A stretch of DNA of 64,000 bases from Treponema sp. (GCA_009785215.1 WQWU01000004.1:1-64000), one strand, 5' to 3'; numbered from the stretch's first letter, positions 1 to 8,566 are shown. Made by a program: numbers and translations. The notes: generated by a model not told the origin, from the sequence alone.

Positions 1-317
1 ATGACGAAGACATAGAGGGGAATATTGAATTATATGATAAAATTACCGCTTACCTAAATCCAGAATACATGATGTCTATTTGTTTTAATTATGAACCGCC
101 GGCAGAAATTGATATCAGAGAACGTGAATTAATCAATATAAAAAAAGATTTAAGCTGGAATATCGAAGGTTTTGGTATTATTGAACTAGAAAATGAATAT
201 CTTTGTTATGCAATGCATGAATTGAGCTCTCATAATCACTGGGCGTATCAGGATATTCTAAATATCAAAAAAATCCTGACAGAAATAAGGATAACAAGTT
301 ATGGCGATGAGTTTTGA
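1..317 (+). CDS. 3' part of an unknown protein gene (5' end outside window)
   Basis: The frame is open from base 3 to a stop at 315-317, so the visible 104 codons are the C-terminal part of a longer protein; the first internal ATG at 69 has no clear ribosome binding site and is probably not the start. The product is soluble, fairly acidic, and has no signal peptide or membrane segment. I recognise no family. It ends 9 bp before the convergent end of the DUF3791/DUF3990 cassette. Function unknown. Confidence 0.6.
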   Translation, partial: DEDIEGNIELYDKITAYLNPEYMMSICFNYEPPAEIDIRERELINIKKDLSWNIEGFGIIELENEYLCYAMHELSSHNHWAYQDILNIKKILTEIRITSYGDEF

Positions 318-326
318 TGATTATTT

Positions 327-527
327 TTACTCCATCTCTTCGCAGAACAATGAAAAAACATAGTTTGCACTTTGTCCGTAAAGACCTGTATTGTCATCGG
401 AGTAGCATTCCCCGATATGCGATTCATAAAACATTTTTAGAGCTTCGTTTTCTGAGCAGTTAAAATTTTCCATAATAAGCGGAATTATTGTTTTTAATGT
501 TGCTGCTCTTATTGTTCCATGCCCCAT
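327..527 (-). CDS. small DUF3791-like protein, possible antitoxin
   Basis: 66-residue acidic protein, third gene of a tight operon (1209 down to 327). Its ATG lies 2 bp past the stop of the DUF3990 gene. The helical stretch SENEALKMFYESHIGE followed by DDNTGLYGQS resembles the small proteins that accompany DUF3990 genes (DUF3791-type); this is recalled from family patterns, not searched. Small size, acidity and coupling to a putative ADP-ribosyltransferase-fold protein suggest an antitoxin or accessory role, which is inference. Confidence 0.65.
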   Translation of the reverse strand: MGHGTIRAATLKTIIPLIMENFNCSENEALKMFYESHIGECYSDDNTGLYGQSANYVFSLFCEEME

Positions 528-529
528 AA

Positions 530-1012
530 TTATTCCAAATTGACAGATTCTTTAAAAGTTAAAAATTCCAAAGATTTACCGCTGCAAAAACAATATTGAT
601 TATTGGCGGGCATGAAAGCTAATTTTTGCAAGGCAAAATCATGAGGCATAAGACCATTTACCACAGCCTGTACAGTTTCGCCGACATCGTCGTTTGCTAT
701 TTTTCCGTATACAATATCAAAGCCGTGTTTAAACTGCATATCTTTTCTGCAGTTTATTATTAATTCTAACCATTCAATTCCATAATCATTAAACATTTTA
801 AACTTTAAAGTTTGCAGCGCTTTTTCTGAATCAAATTCATACTTATTCAAAACGGCTGTTTTCTTTCTTATCCGGCTTTGTCTAATTGCCCATTTTTCTG
901 CCTGCTCCTGAATATCTGTGCAATAAAAACCTGTTCCAAAATCACGGCTTGATAATGTTGGGCGTATATCGGGTTTTTCTATAATATCTGTGCCGCCATG
1001 AAACACTATCAT
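530..1012 (-). CDS. DUF3990 family protein, putative ADP-ribosyltransferase-like toxin
   Basis: 160 residues, about the full length of DUF3990 proteins. It shows the family landmarks: FHGGT at residues 4-8, RDFGTGFYCT near residues 23-32, HGFDIVYGKIANDD in the middle and NNQYCFCSGKSLEFL near the end. The order H, then GFY, then Q fits the H-Y-[E/D/Q] triad of ADP-ribosyltransferase folds, to which I believe DUF3990 is related. No signal peptide, so cytoplasmic. Its ATG overlaps the stop of the upstream DUF3791 gene (TAATG), so translation is probably coupled. A toxin role fits the flanking small genes but is untested. Confidence 0.75.
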   Translation of the reverse strand: MIVFHGGTDIIEKPDIRPTLSSRDFGTGFYCTDIQEQAEKWAIRQSRIRKKTAVLNKYEFDSEKALQTLKFKMFNDYGIEWLELIINCRKDMQFKHGFDIVYGKIANDDVGETVQAVVNGLMPHDFALQKLAFMPANNQYCFCSGKSLEFLTFKESVNLE

Positions 1013-1209
1013 TATTTATTATTCTCCATTATTTGTTCTATATCATGCAGAACATAATCAAAACCGTGTCCGTGCAGGATATCGTAGTCTTCGTCAAGCA
1101 TTTTTAGAATGCCGTTTTTTTCGAATAGTGCGTATGCTTCACTGCTAAAAATGGATTTTCGTTCGGCATATAGTTCTATGCAAAATGTTTTAAAAGAAAG
1201 ACGGCTCAT
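1012..1209 (-). CDS. DUF3791 family protein, possible antitoxin
   Basis: 65 residues. The pattern FKTFCIELYAERKS...EAYALFEKNGILKMLDEDYDILHGHGFDYVLHDIE is typical of DUF3791, small helical proteins usually found beside DUF3990 genes. It is the first gene of the three-gene minus-strand operon. There is no Shine-Dalgarno sequence before the ATG; a TTGACT-16-TATACT promoter ends 6 nt upstream, predicting a leaderless mRNA. Antitoxin or regulator role is inferred from context. Confidence 0.75.
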   Translation of the reverse strand: MSRLSFKTFCIELYAERKSIFSSEAYALFEKNGILKMLDEDYDILHGHGFDYVLHDIEQIMENNK

Positions 1210-1215
1210 TATTAC

Positions 1216-1243
1216 AGTATATATCCGTCGATTTATTAGTCAA
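1216..1243 (-). promoter_or_regulatory. promoter of the DUF3791/DUF3990 operon (leaderless type)
   Basis: On the minus strand: -35 TTGACT (1238-1243), 16-bp spacer, -10 TATACT (1216-1221), then GTAATA and ATG at 1209. The predicted transcript starts at or next to the ATG. Confidence 0.7.
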
Positions 1244-1295
1244 GTAAAATTTATCTGTATTCCCCATGCGTGAAACTCTTCTATAAAAACTAAGC

Positions 1296-1327
1296 ACGTG
1301 AGACATCACGTACGTGATATCTCACGT
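1296..1327. promoter_or_regulatory. twin tandem operator-like palindromes upstream of GH3 gene
   Basis: Two abutting 16-bp sites share the form ACGTGA-N4-TCACGT: 1296-1311 with spacer GACA and 1312-1327 with spacer TATC. Together they make a 32-bp near-perfect palindrome with one mismatched pair. The block ends 1 bp before the -35 box at 1329, where an activator, or a repressor touching the -35, would bind. The regulator is not in this window. The half-site GTGA/TCAC recalls CRP sites, but the 4-bp gap differs from the 6-bp gap of CRP. Confidence 0.8.
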
Positions 1328-1328
1328 A

Positions 1329-1357
1329 TTGACCGCATGATAGTTCGCTCTTATAAT
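1329..1357 (+). promoter_or_regulatory. strong sigma70-type promoter of GH3 gene
   Basis: -35 TTGACC (1329-1334), 17-bp spacer, -10 TATAAT (1352-1357). The start point should be near 1364, leaving a leader of about 20 nt with AGGAG at 1374-1378. Confidence 0.8.
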
Positions 1358-1384
1358 ACTCTAATTACTTATCAGGAGCGAACC

Positions 1385-3487
1385 ATGAACCGTGAATCAA
1401 AAATAAAAGAAATGATTTCTAAAATGACGCTGGAAGAAAAAGTTTCCCAGCTGCTTTACAAAAGCCCGGCGATAGAACGCCTTGGCATTCCTGCATATAA
1501 CTGGTGGAACGAATGTCTGCATGGCGTTGCAAGAGCCGGTGTTGCGACTGTTTTTCCGCAGGCGATTGCGATGGCAGCTACTTTTGACGAAAACCTTGTT
1601 AAAGAAATCGCTGTTGCTATATCAGACGAAGCGCGAGCCAAACACAACGAAGCTGTAAAACAGGGAAACCGCGGCCAATACTGGGGGCTTACTTTCTGGA
1701 CACCAAACATCAATATATTCCGTGATCCAAGGTGGGGGCGCGGACAGGAAACCTACGGCGAAGACCCGTATTTAACAAGCCGTATCGGGCTTGCGCTGGT
1801 TAACGGCTTACAGGGCGATGATCCTGAAAACTTAAAAACAGCCGCTTGCGCCAAGCACTATGCCGTACATTCAGGCCCGGAAAAAGACCGCCATACTTTT
1901 AACGCGATTGTTACAAAAAAAGATCTGTGGGAAACATATCTTCCTGCTTTTAAGGCGCTGGTAGAAGGCGGAGTAGAATCCGTAATGGGCGCTTATAACC
2001 GCACTTTAGACGAACCCTGCTGTGCAAGTAATCTTCTTATAAAAGAAATCCTTCGCGGCAAATGGAATTTTAAGGGACACTTTGTTTCCGACTGCTGGGC
2101 AATCCGCGATTTTCATGAGTACCATAAAGTAACCAAAGCGCCGGAAGAGTCCGCCGCAATGGCTTTAAACGCAGGCTGTGATTTAAACTGCGGCTGTACT
2201 TATCCGTTTTTGACAGTAGCGCACAAACAGGGTCTTGTTTCAGAAGAAACAATTAATACATCGCTTGAACGTCTGCTTCGCACACGTTTTAGACTTGGAA
2301 TGTTCGATAAACCCGGCTCCGGAAAATACGGTAAACTAGATCGAAAAATAATTAACTGCGAAAAACACAAAAAACTCGCTCTTAAAGCGGCGCACAAATC
2401 CATCGTTCTTCTTAAAAACGACAACAACCTTTTACCGCTGGATTCCAGCCCCAAAAATATGGTTGTTGTAGGGCCAGCCGCCGCCAATACTCATGCGCTC
2501 CTTGGCAATTATTACGGCATAAGCTCGCATTTTACTACTATAATAGAAGGACTTGCCGAAAAAGTGAGCGGAATGTTCGGTATTAATCTGGATTACCGCC
2601 AGGGCTGTTTGATGTACAGCGAAAACAGCAAATCGCTGGTTCATTACGGCGAGGCAAATGTAACAGATGTTGTCATTGCTGTTATGGGATTGGACGGCGC
2701 AATGGAAGGCGAAGAAGGCGATGCGATTGCTTCGGATTCAAACGGCGATCGTAATACGATAGAGATTCCGGCATGGCAGTTAAAGTATCTGCAGGCAGTA
2801 AAAAATGCCGGCAAAAAAATCATTCTGGTGCTTACAGGCGGCAGTGCAATTGCCTATCCCGAAGAACTTGTTGACGCTGTCATTTTTGCCTGGTATCCGG
2901 GTGAATCGGGCGGCAAAGCTGTTGCGGACATTATCTTCGGCGATGTAGTTCCTTCAGGAAAATTGCCTGTTACTTTCTATGCTTCAACATCCCAGCTTCC
3001 TGCATACGAAGATTATTCCATGAAAGGGCGCACCTATCGCTACATGACAGAAAAACCTCTGTACCCCTTTGGTTTTGGGCTTTCATATACAAGTTTCCGG
3101 TTCGATTCCATCAGTCTTTCAGCCTCTGAAATATCCGCTGGGAGCGAATTAAAAGCCGCTGTGAGTGTGACTAATACCGGAAAAAGAGACGCCGATGAAG
3201 TTGTACAGCTTTATATAACAAAGGACGGCCGCTCCGATAATGAACCGCTTTCTTCATTAAGGGGTTTCCAGCGGGTAACAATCAAGGCTGGAAAGAGTAT
3301 AAAGGTTGATTTTACGCTTCCGGCATCGGCATTTGAAACCGTTGATGCAGACGGCAATTCCAGGCTGGTTCCCGGAACTTACACCGTAATTGCCGCGGAT
3401 GCCGCTCCTGTGCCATCGATATCCAGGTCTGCAGCGGCAGAAAAAGGCGCTCCAGAACCGGTTTCGGCCAAAATTGACATAAAATAA
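1385..3487 (+). CDS. glycoside hydrolase family 3 (beta-xylosidase/beta-glucosidase type)
   Basis: 700-residue enzyme of the GH3 family, which removes single sugars from the non-reducing end of oligosaccharides. The N-terminal barrel carries WWNECLHGVARAG, typical of the xylosidase branch, KHYAVHSGPEKDRH for substrate binding, and SDCWAI with the expected nucleophile Asp236. The alpha/beta sandwich domain follows, then PLYPFGFGLSYT and a C-terminal fibronectin III-like domain. There is no signal peptide, so it probably acts in the cytoplasm on imported oligosaccharides, which fits the ABC importer genes next to it. The start at 1385 is set by AGGAG 6 nt upstream; an earlier in-frame GTG at 1298 lies inside the palindrome and is unlikely. 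Exact substrate cannot be read from the sequence. Confidence 0.92.
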   Translation: MNRESKIKEMISKMTLEEKVSQLLYKSPAIERLGIPAYNWWNECLHGVARAGVATVFPQAIAMAATFDENLVKEIAVAISDEARAKHNEAVKQGNRGQYWGLTFWTPNINIFRDPRWGRGQETYGEDPYLTSRIGLALVNGLQGDDPENLKTAACAKHYAVHSGPEKDRHTFNAIVTKKDLWETYLPAFKALVEGGVESVMGAYNRTLDEPCCASNLLIKEILRGKWNFKGHFVSDCWAIRDFHEYHKVTKAPEESAAMALNAGCDLNCGCTYPFLTVAHKQGLVSEETINTSLERLLRTRFRLGMFDKPGSGKYGKLDRKIINCEKHKKLALKAAHKSIVLLKNDNNLLPLDSSPKNMVVVGPAAANTHALLGNYYGISSHFTTIIEGLAEKVSGMFGINLDYRQGCLMYSENSKSLVHYGEANVTDVVIAVMGLDGAMEGEEGDAIASDSNGDRNTIEIPAWQLKYLQAVKNAGKKIILVLTGGSAIAYPEELVDAVIFAWYPGESGGKAVADIIFGDVVPSGKLPVTFYASTSQLPAYEDYSMKGRTYRYMTEKPLYPFGFGLSYTSFRFDSISLSASEISAGSELKAAVSVTNTGKRDADEVVQLYITKDGRSDNEPLSSLRGFQRVTIKAGKSIKVDFTLPASAFETVDADGNSRLVPGTYTVIAADAAPVPSISRSAAAEKGAPEPVSAKIDIK

Positions 3488-3505
3488 GATTTTTTTAAAT
3501 ATGTA

Positions 3506-3534
3506 TTGATCATTTATTAATAATGTGTTAGCAT
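3506..3534 (+). promoter_or_regulatory. probable promoter of sugar ABC operon
   Basis: TTGATC (3506-3511), 17-bp spacer, TAGCAT (3529-3534). No copy of the upstream ACGTGA-N4-TCACGT operator is seen here, so this operon may be controlled separately from the GH3 gene. Confidence 0.5.
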
Positions 3535-3592
3535 AATCTTAATAAACTAAGACCCTTAAATGGCAGGGGAATTATTTTTTTGGAGGAAAAAA

Positions 3593-4912
3593 ATGAGAAA
3601 ATCACTTTTGCTATTATTAGCACTAGTAATCGTAGGTGGAGTATTATTTACTGGTTGTCCTGGCAGCGGCGGTGGTAATACTATCAATGTATGGAGCTTT
3701 ACAGACGAAGTACCGAATGCATTACTTAGATTTAAAGAAATGAATCCGGAATTCCCGTATGACTTCAACGTCACAATTATTGCAACTACAGAAGGCGCAT
3801 ATCAGCCTGCTCTTGACCAAGCCCTTGCTGGCGGAAGAAGAAGAGCTCCTGACATCTTCACAGCTGAAGCAGCTTTCGTGTTGAAATATACACAGGGTGA
3901 ATTTGCAAACTTTGCATTACCTTACAGTGAACTTGGCATTGATATTGATAATCAATTAAGAGCAGCTCAGATTGCTACTTATATCCATGAACTTGGCACA
4001 AGACCTACAGATAATCAGGTAGTTGGTCTTGCATTCCAGAACACAGGCAGCGGCTTTATCTATCGCCGTTCAATCGCCAGAGACGTTTTTGGAACAGATG
4101 ATCCTAACAGAATTGCAAATATTATCGGCCCAGGCTGGGATAAATATCTTGAAGCAGCCGCTGCTCTTAGAGCAAGAGGTTATTCAATTGCAGCCGGCGA
4201 AGGCGACATTTGGCAGGTTATGAGAAACACAGCTACACGTCCTTATGTTGTAGACGGCAGATTATACCTTGATCCAGCTCGCGAACAGTTCCTTGATGTT
4301 GCAAAATCATTATATGATAATGACTTTACAAACAGAGTTGGCGCATGGTCAGATGGCTGGTTTGCAGGCATGAGAGGCGCTGGCGACAGACAAGTATTCG
4401 GCTACCTTGGCCCAGCATGGCTCATTAACTATGTTATGGCTGGTAACTCAGGCGAAACATTCGGCGATTGGGCAGTTGCAGTACCTCCTGTAGCATTTTC
4501 ATGGGGCGGAACATGGGTTCTTGCTAACAACAGAGGAAATGCTGCTGTTAGAGACGGCGTAAGACAGGCTATTGAATGGCTTACACTTGATACATCTGAC
4601 ACAGGCTTCCAGTACTTATTTGCTAACGGCTTATTAGCTGAAGGCGCAGCAAAAGACGCAGTTGCTTCAGGTGCTGTTATGGCTAGATCAAACGGAACAC
4701 TTGACTTCCTCGGCGGACAGGATATGTTTGACGTATTCATTCCTGCAGGCGCAAATGCAAGAGGCGATTTCTTCTCAGCTTATGATGAAACAATCAGCCA
4801 ACTCTTTAACGACCAGGTTCAGTTATACTTAATTGGCGACAAAACCCGCGCACAGGCTATTGCTGACTGGAGACAGAACGTAGCAGATATTTTGGACATT
4901 TTACCACAATAA
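3593..4912 (+). CDS. ABC transporter sugar-binding lipoprotein
   Basis: 439 residues. A lipoprotein signal peptide runs from MRKSLLLLLALVIVGG to LFTGC, with the lipid-bearing Cys at residue 22, followed by a Gly/Ser linker. The rest matches the extracellular solute-binding protein family 1 (carbohydrate type), e.g. INVWSFTDEVPNALLRF and a C-terminal helical part. It would sit in the periplasm, anchored to the inner membrane, and pass sugar to the two permeases downstream. The start at 3593 follows GGAGG (3582-3586). The downstream terminator would let it be made in excess of the permeases. No ATPase gene is nearby, so a shared MsmK/UgpC-like ATPase elsewhere is likely. Confidence 0.9.
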   Translation: MRKSLLLLLALVIVGGVLFTGCPGSGGGNTINVWSFTDEVPNALLRFKEMNPEFPYDFNVTIIATTEGAYQPALDQALAGGRRRAPDIFTAEAAFVLKYTQGEFANFALPYSELGIDIDNQLRAAQIATYIHELGTRPTDNQVVGLAFQNTGSGFIYRRSIARDVFGTDDPNRIANIIGPGWDKYLEAAAALRARGYSIAAGEGDIWQVMRNTATRPYVVDGRLYLDPAREQFLDVAKSLYDNDFTNRVGAWSDGWFAGMRGAGDRQVFGYLGPAWLINYVMAGNSGETFGDWAVAVPPVAFSWGGTWVLANNRGNAAVRDGVRQAIEWLTLDTSDTGFQYLFANGLLAEGAAKDAVASGAVMARSNGTLDFLGGQDMFDVFIPAGANARGDFFSAYDETISQLFNDQVQLYLIGDKTRAQAIADWRQNVADILDILPQ

Positions 4913-4924
4913 TCTAAAACGACG

Positions 4925-4963
4925 ATTAGGGGGCGGTTTTAAAACCTCCCCCTAATTTTTTTT
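4925..4963 (+). terminator. rho-independent terminator/attenuator between binding protein and permeases
   Basis: Stem arms ATTAGGGGG (4925-4933) and CCCCCTAAT (4948-4956) enclose GGTTTTAAAACC and are followed by a run of eight T (4956-4963). The gap to the permease gene is only 13 bp with no promoter seen, so it probably works by partial read-through, lowering permease expression relative to the binding protein. Confidence 0.85.
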
Positions 4964-4976
4964 AAGAGGGCGGATT

Positions 4977-5966
4977 ATGAAACAAACTCATGTTAGTTAT
5001 GCGAAATATGGTTATATTTTTTCTTTGCCATTTGTAATTACATTTCTTTTTTTTATGCTTTATCCGCTTATCTATACTATCGTTATTGGCTTTACCGATT
5101 TACGCGGAATCGGCAGAACCGACTGGAATTTTTTAGAAAAACCATTTGATAATTTCGTTTCTGTATTAAATAACAATACATTTAGAGTTTCTACAATAAA
5201 TACTTTTAAGATATGGTTTATAAATTTTATCCCGCAGTTGTTTCTTGCTTTGCTGCTTGCTGAATGGTTTACAAATCAAAGACATAGAATTAATGCGCAG
5301 GGTATTTTTAAAGTACTTTTCTTTATGCCTAATATTATTACTGCTGCTTCCATAGCGGTTTTATTTAATGTTTTATTTATGTTCCCCGAAGGCCCTATTC
5401 AGGATTTCCTGGTTATGCTGGGAAACCGCGGAGTAATTGATTTTCAAAAGGGTGAGTTTAACTTTTTAACTAACAGGACTGCGTCTCAGTTTATTGTTGC
5501 GTTTATCCAATTCTGGATGTGGTATGGCTATACCATGTTAATTTTAATATCAGGTATTTTGGGTTTAAATCCTTCTATGTATGAAGCAGCAGAAATTGAC
5601 GGAGCAACAAGCGTACAGCAGTTCTTTTTTATTACACTGCCGAACCTGCGCACAATTATGATTTTCGTTCTTGTTACAAGTATGGTTGGCGGTCTTAACA
5701 TGTTTGACATTCCAAGGCTTTTTAATAACGGTATGCCCGACAATGCCACAAGTACATTAAGCCTTTTTATATTTAATCAGGCCTATGCAGGCAGTTATTT
5801 GTTTAACCGCGCTGCAGCGGCAAGTATGATTGTTTTTATAATTATTGCAGTATTGTCTTCTGCTGTTTTCTTCCTCATGCGCGATAAAGATGCAATAAAG
5901 AGTAAAAAATATTTAAAGCAGGCTCAAAAGGAACTTAAACTTAAAAAAGCAGGAGGAACCCTATAA
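4977..5966 (+). CDS. sugar ABC transporter permease (MalF/UgpA type)
   Basis: 329 residues with about six membrane helices, the first at residues 12-35. The EAA loop reads YEAAEIDGATSVQQFFFITLPNL, the site that touches the ATPase. It forms the inner membrane channel with the next gene product; their genes overlap by one base (TAATG at 5964-5968). The start follows AGAGGG. The lysine-rich C-terminal tail is cytoplasmic. Confidence 0.9.
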   Translation: MKQTHVSYAKYGYIFSLPFVITFLFFMLYPLIYTIVIGFTDLRGIGRTDWNFLEKPFDNFVSVLNNNTFRVSTINTFKIWFINFIPQLFLALLLAEWFTNQRHRINAQGIFKVLFFMPNIITAASIAVLFNVLFMFPEGPIQDFLVMLGNRGVIDFQKGEFNFLTNRTASQFIVAFIQFWMWYGYTMLILISGILGLNPSMYEAAEIDGATSVQQFFFITLPNLRTIMIFVLVTSMVGGLNMFDIPRLFNNGMPDNATSTLSLFIFNQAYAGSYLFNRAAAASMIVFIIIAVLSSAVFFLMRDKDAIKSKKYLKQAQKELKLKKAGGTL

Positions 5967-6811
5967 TGTCAAATCAATATGGTAAATGGGGCGTTTTTAA
6001 GTTTATCGTTTATGCTTCGTGTATTTTTCTTGGTTTTTTAAGTGTATTTCCGTTTGTTGTAATGTTTATTAATGCTACCCGCAGTACCGATGAAATATGG
6101 CGGGAAAGTATATCGTTAATTCCTTCTACTCATTTATTAAGCAATTTTGGAGTATTTGCCGGAAAATCATATAATCCGTTAGTTGGTTTAATGAATTCCA
6201 TGATTATATCTGTTTCTACAACAATATGCGCTGTATACTTTTCTTCTCTTACTGCTTATGGATTGGTTGCATATAGCTGGAAACTGCGTCAGGCATTTTT
6301 TACATTTATACTTGTAATAATAATGATTCCGGCACAGGTAGTAAATATTGGTTTTTATCAGTTCATGCTTCAAATAGGTTTAACGAACAATTTCTTGCCT
6401 TTGATATTGCCTGCAATTGCGTCTCCTGCAATGGTATTCTTTATGCGTCAGTATTTAATGGCAACTTTATCGCTTGATATAGTTGATTCTGCGCGTATTG
6501 ACGGTGCAAAAGAATTCTTTACATTTAACAGGATTATCCTGCCAATGATGAAGCCGGCTATTGCGACACAGGCTATTTTCGTATTTGTCGGAAGCTGGAA
6601 TAACTTCTTCCTTCCTTTAATCTTTTTAACAGACAGCAGTTTATATACTATGCCGATTATGGTAAGTCTCCTTAGAGGTGATATTTACAGAGTTCAGCTT
6701 GGCGCAATTTATTTAGGATTATCGCTTTCTGTATTACCGTTGTTTGTAATTTTCTTCTCATTGTCTAAATACATCATTGCAGGCGTTCAGCTTGGCGGTG
6801 TTAAAGAGTAA
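5966..6811 (+). CDS. sugar ABC transporter permease (MalG/UgpE type)
   Basis: 281 residues, six predicted membrane helices, and the EAA motif in DSARIDGAKEFFTFNRIILPM. It is the partner of the preceding permease. AGGAGG at 5951-5956 serves as ribosome binding site. Its last 11 bp overlap the end of recQ on the opposite strand, so no separate terminator can lie between the two convergent genes. Confidence 0.9.
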   Translation: MSNQYGKWGVFKFIVYASCIFLGFLSVFPFVVMFINATRSTDEIWRESISLIPSTHLLSNFGVFAGKSYNPLVGLMNSMIISVSTTICAVYFSSLTAYGLVAYSWKLRQAFFTFILVIIMIPAQVVNIGFYQFMLQIGLTNNFLPLILPAIASPAMVFFMRQYLMATLSLDIVDSARIDGAKEFFTFNRIILPMMKPAIATQAIFVFVGSWNNFFLPLIFLTDSSLYTMPIMVSLLRGDIYRVQLGAIYLGLSLSVLPLFVIFFSLSKYIIAGVQLGGVKE

Positions 6812-8309
6812 GTTTATTCTTCCACGGAAAAAGAAGCCTCCTAAGCTTTTTGGTTTTTAACAAATAACCAATTACGCGGGAGGCTTCTTCTTCTGACCAT
6901 CTTACAGTTTCGTTTTTTGCCAGAACAGAAGCAGCTTCTTCTCTTGTAAAACGTCTTTTATTTTTCCGGAAAAAATTTAATACTGTTAATTCCTCCCGCA
7001 GAGTAGTGCAATCTGTTCGATTGCCGTATTCCGAAGGATTACAAACATCACAGCAAATATCTTCTGGTACTTCGCCGCCGCTGTCGTAGTTTAACAGAGT
7101 AAGAAGCGAATGTCTGCGGCAGCTTTTGTTATCCCTTGCATATTTTAAAAGTACATTTAATCTTTCGCGATCAATATCTGTTTTGCATCTTTTTATTGCT
7201 GTTTCATCATCCGGCCCCCATAATAAAACAGCATTCGATTGTTTTCCATCGCGCCCGGCTCTGCCGGATTCCTGCAGGTATGCTTCTACAGACGGCGCAG
7301 AATCGCGGTGTATAACTGTCCGTATATCTGCTTTATCAATACCCATTCCAAGCGCACAAGTTGCACATAACACAGCGTTTTTATTATTTAGAAACCACTT
7401 CTCTGTTTCGGCGCGTTCCTGTTTATTTAACCCTGCATGATAAAAGCGGATTTCATTAAACCAGTCATATTTCATTTCTTTTAATTCATAATGCAGATAA
7501 TGAGTTAATTTTTCTGTTCCCGGGCGCGATGAACAGAATACTATTGCAGGGCGGCTGTTTGTTAATAATAAATCACGAACTGCCAGATCGCGGTTAATGC
7601 ATCCTTTTGCAGAATAAGAAATGTTAGGTCTATCGGGGTTTCCGATTATCTGGTTTACTTCGGTTTCTGCAAATATATATTTTTTTATTTTTTCCAGGAC
7701 AGGAGCGCTTGCTGTTGCAGTAAATGCTGTAACAAGAGGCGGGTTTATTTCGTTTATAATATTTCCGATTTCCAGATAAGCCGGCCGGAAACTTTCGCCC
7801 CATTCGCTGACACTATGCGCTTCATCAATTACTATATGTATAATTTTTAAGTTTTTTAATTTTTCTTTTACATTCCGGGTTAACAAGACTTCAGGATTTG
7901 CAATTATAAATTTAGCTTCTCTATTTTCCAGTTTTTGCCAGATTTCTCCGCGTTCTTCGGCATTTTGTTCTCCTCTTAAAAGAACAGGAGAAAAACCGCG
8001 TTCCTGTAAACGCCTTTGCTGATCTGCCATAAGCGAAAGAATCGGGTAGATAACAAGAGTTATACCGTTTATCATCATAGCAGGAAGCTGAAAACATAGA
8101 GATTTCCCTGCGCCTGTCGGAAGAATAACAATTTGTCTGCCTAATGTTTCTCTGTCGGAATGGTAATCATTCGCAGAATGATACGTTTCTTTTTCTGAAG
8201 AATCTGCCGCAGAGGCAGCTTCTAAAATATTTGTTATTACAAGTCTTTGATAAGGGAACAGATAAGAAACCCCAAAAAGGTTTTTTGCTGTTTCGTCCAG
8301 GAAATCCAT
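6801..8309 (-). CDS. recQ: ATP-dependent DNA helicase RecQ
   Basis: 502 residues, superfamily 2 helicase of the RecQ branch, which unwinds DNA in recombination and fork repair. Motifs in order: LPTGAGKSLCFQLPA (Walker A), DEAHSVSEWGESFRPAY (Walker B and aromatic-rich loop), and QESGRAGRDG (motif VI). The RecQ zinc-binding site follows with its Cys residues in SCRRHSLLTLLN and DICCDVC. A short winged-helix part ends the protein and there is no HRDC domain, so it is shorter than E. coli RecQ (about 610). It overlaps the small upstream gene by one base and the permease gene at its 3' end. Confidence 0.92.
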   Translation of the reverse strand: MDFLDETAKNLFGVSYLFPYQRLVITNILEAASAADSSEKETYHSANDYHSDRETLGRQIVILPTGAGKSLCFQLPAMMINGITLVIYPILSLMADQQRRLQERGFSPVLLRGEQNAEERGEIWQKLENREAKFIIANPEVLLTRNVKEKLKNLKIIHIVIDEAHSVSEWGESFRPAYLEIGNIINEINPPLVTAFTATASAPVLEKIKKYIFAETEVNQIIGNPDRPNISYSAKGCINRDLAVRDLLLTNSRPAIVFCSSRPGTEKLTHYLHYELKEMKYDWFNEIRFYHAGLNKQERAETEKWFLNNKNAVLCATCALGMGIDKADIRTVIHRDSAPSVEAYLQESGRAGRDGKQSNAVLLWGPDDETAIKRCKTDIDRERLNVLLKYARDNKSCRRHSLLTLLNYDSGGEVPEDICCDVCNPSEYGNRTDCTTLREELTVLNFFRKNKRRFTREEAASVLAKNETVRWSEEEASRVIGYLLKTKKLRRLLFPWKNKLTL

Positions 8310-8566
8310 TAAACTTCTTCTAAACCAAGTTCATCATTGGAGTTAGATGAGGGAAGTTCTTCAAGGTTTTCCTGTGCTGTAACTGGTTCAGGCGCCTTTT
8401 TATTCATAAAGCTCATTTTTTTTATTTTTATGGAACGGGGTCTATGATACCTTTTTGCAACATATGTGACAATTTTTACATAAAGCAATATTGCTAATGT
8501 AACGGCAATTACCTGCCAGGAAGTGAGAACCTGCTTTAATAAATCAAACATGCCAATTGGGTGCAT
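8309..8566 (-). CDS. small single-pass membrane protein, unknown
   Basis: 85 residues: one membrane helix (about residues 17-35), then a basic stretch (RYHRPRSIKIKK) and an acidic tail. It lies directly upstream of recQ with a one-base stop/start overlap, so the two are co-translated. No Shine-Dalgarno sequence precedes the ATG; GATAAT lies 7 nt upstream, consistent with leaderless expression. Not a recognised family. Confidence 0.65.
   Translation of the reverse strand: MHPIGMFDLLKQVLTSWQVIAVTLAILLYVKIVTYVAKRYHRPRSIKIKKMSFMNKKAPEPVTAQENLEELPSSNSNDELGLEEV

Noticed and set aside
1296-1327. CRP-type binding site
   Set aside because: Half-sites GTGA/TCAC are separated by 4 bp within each unit rather than 6, and the outer bases are ACG/CGT.
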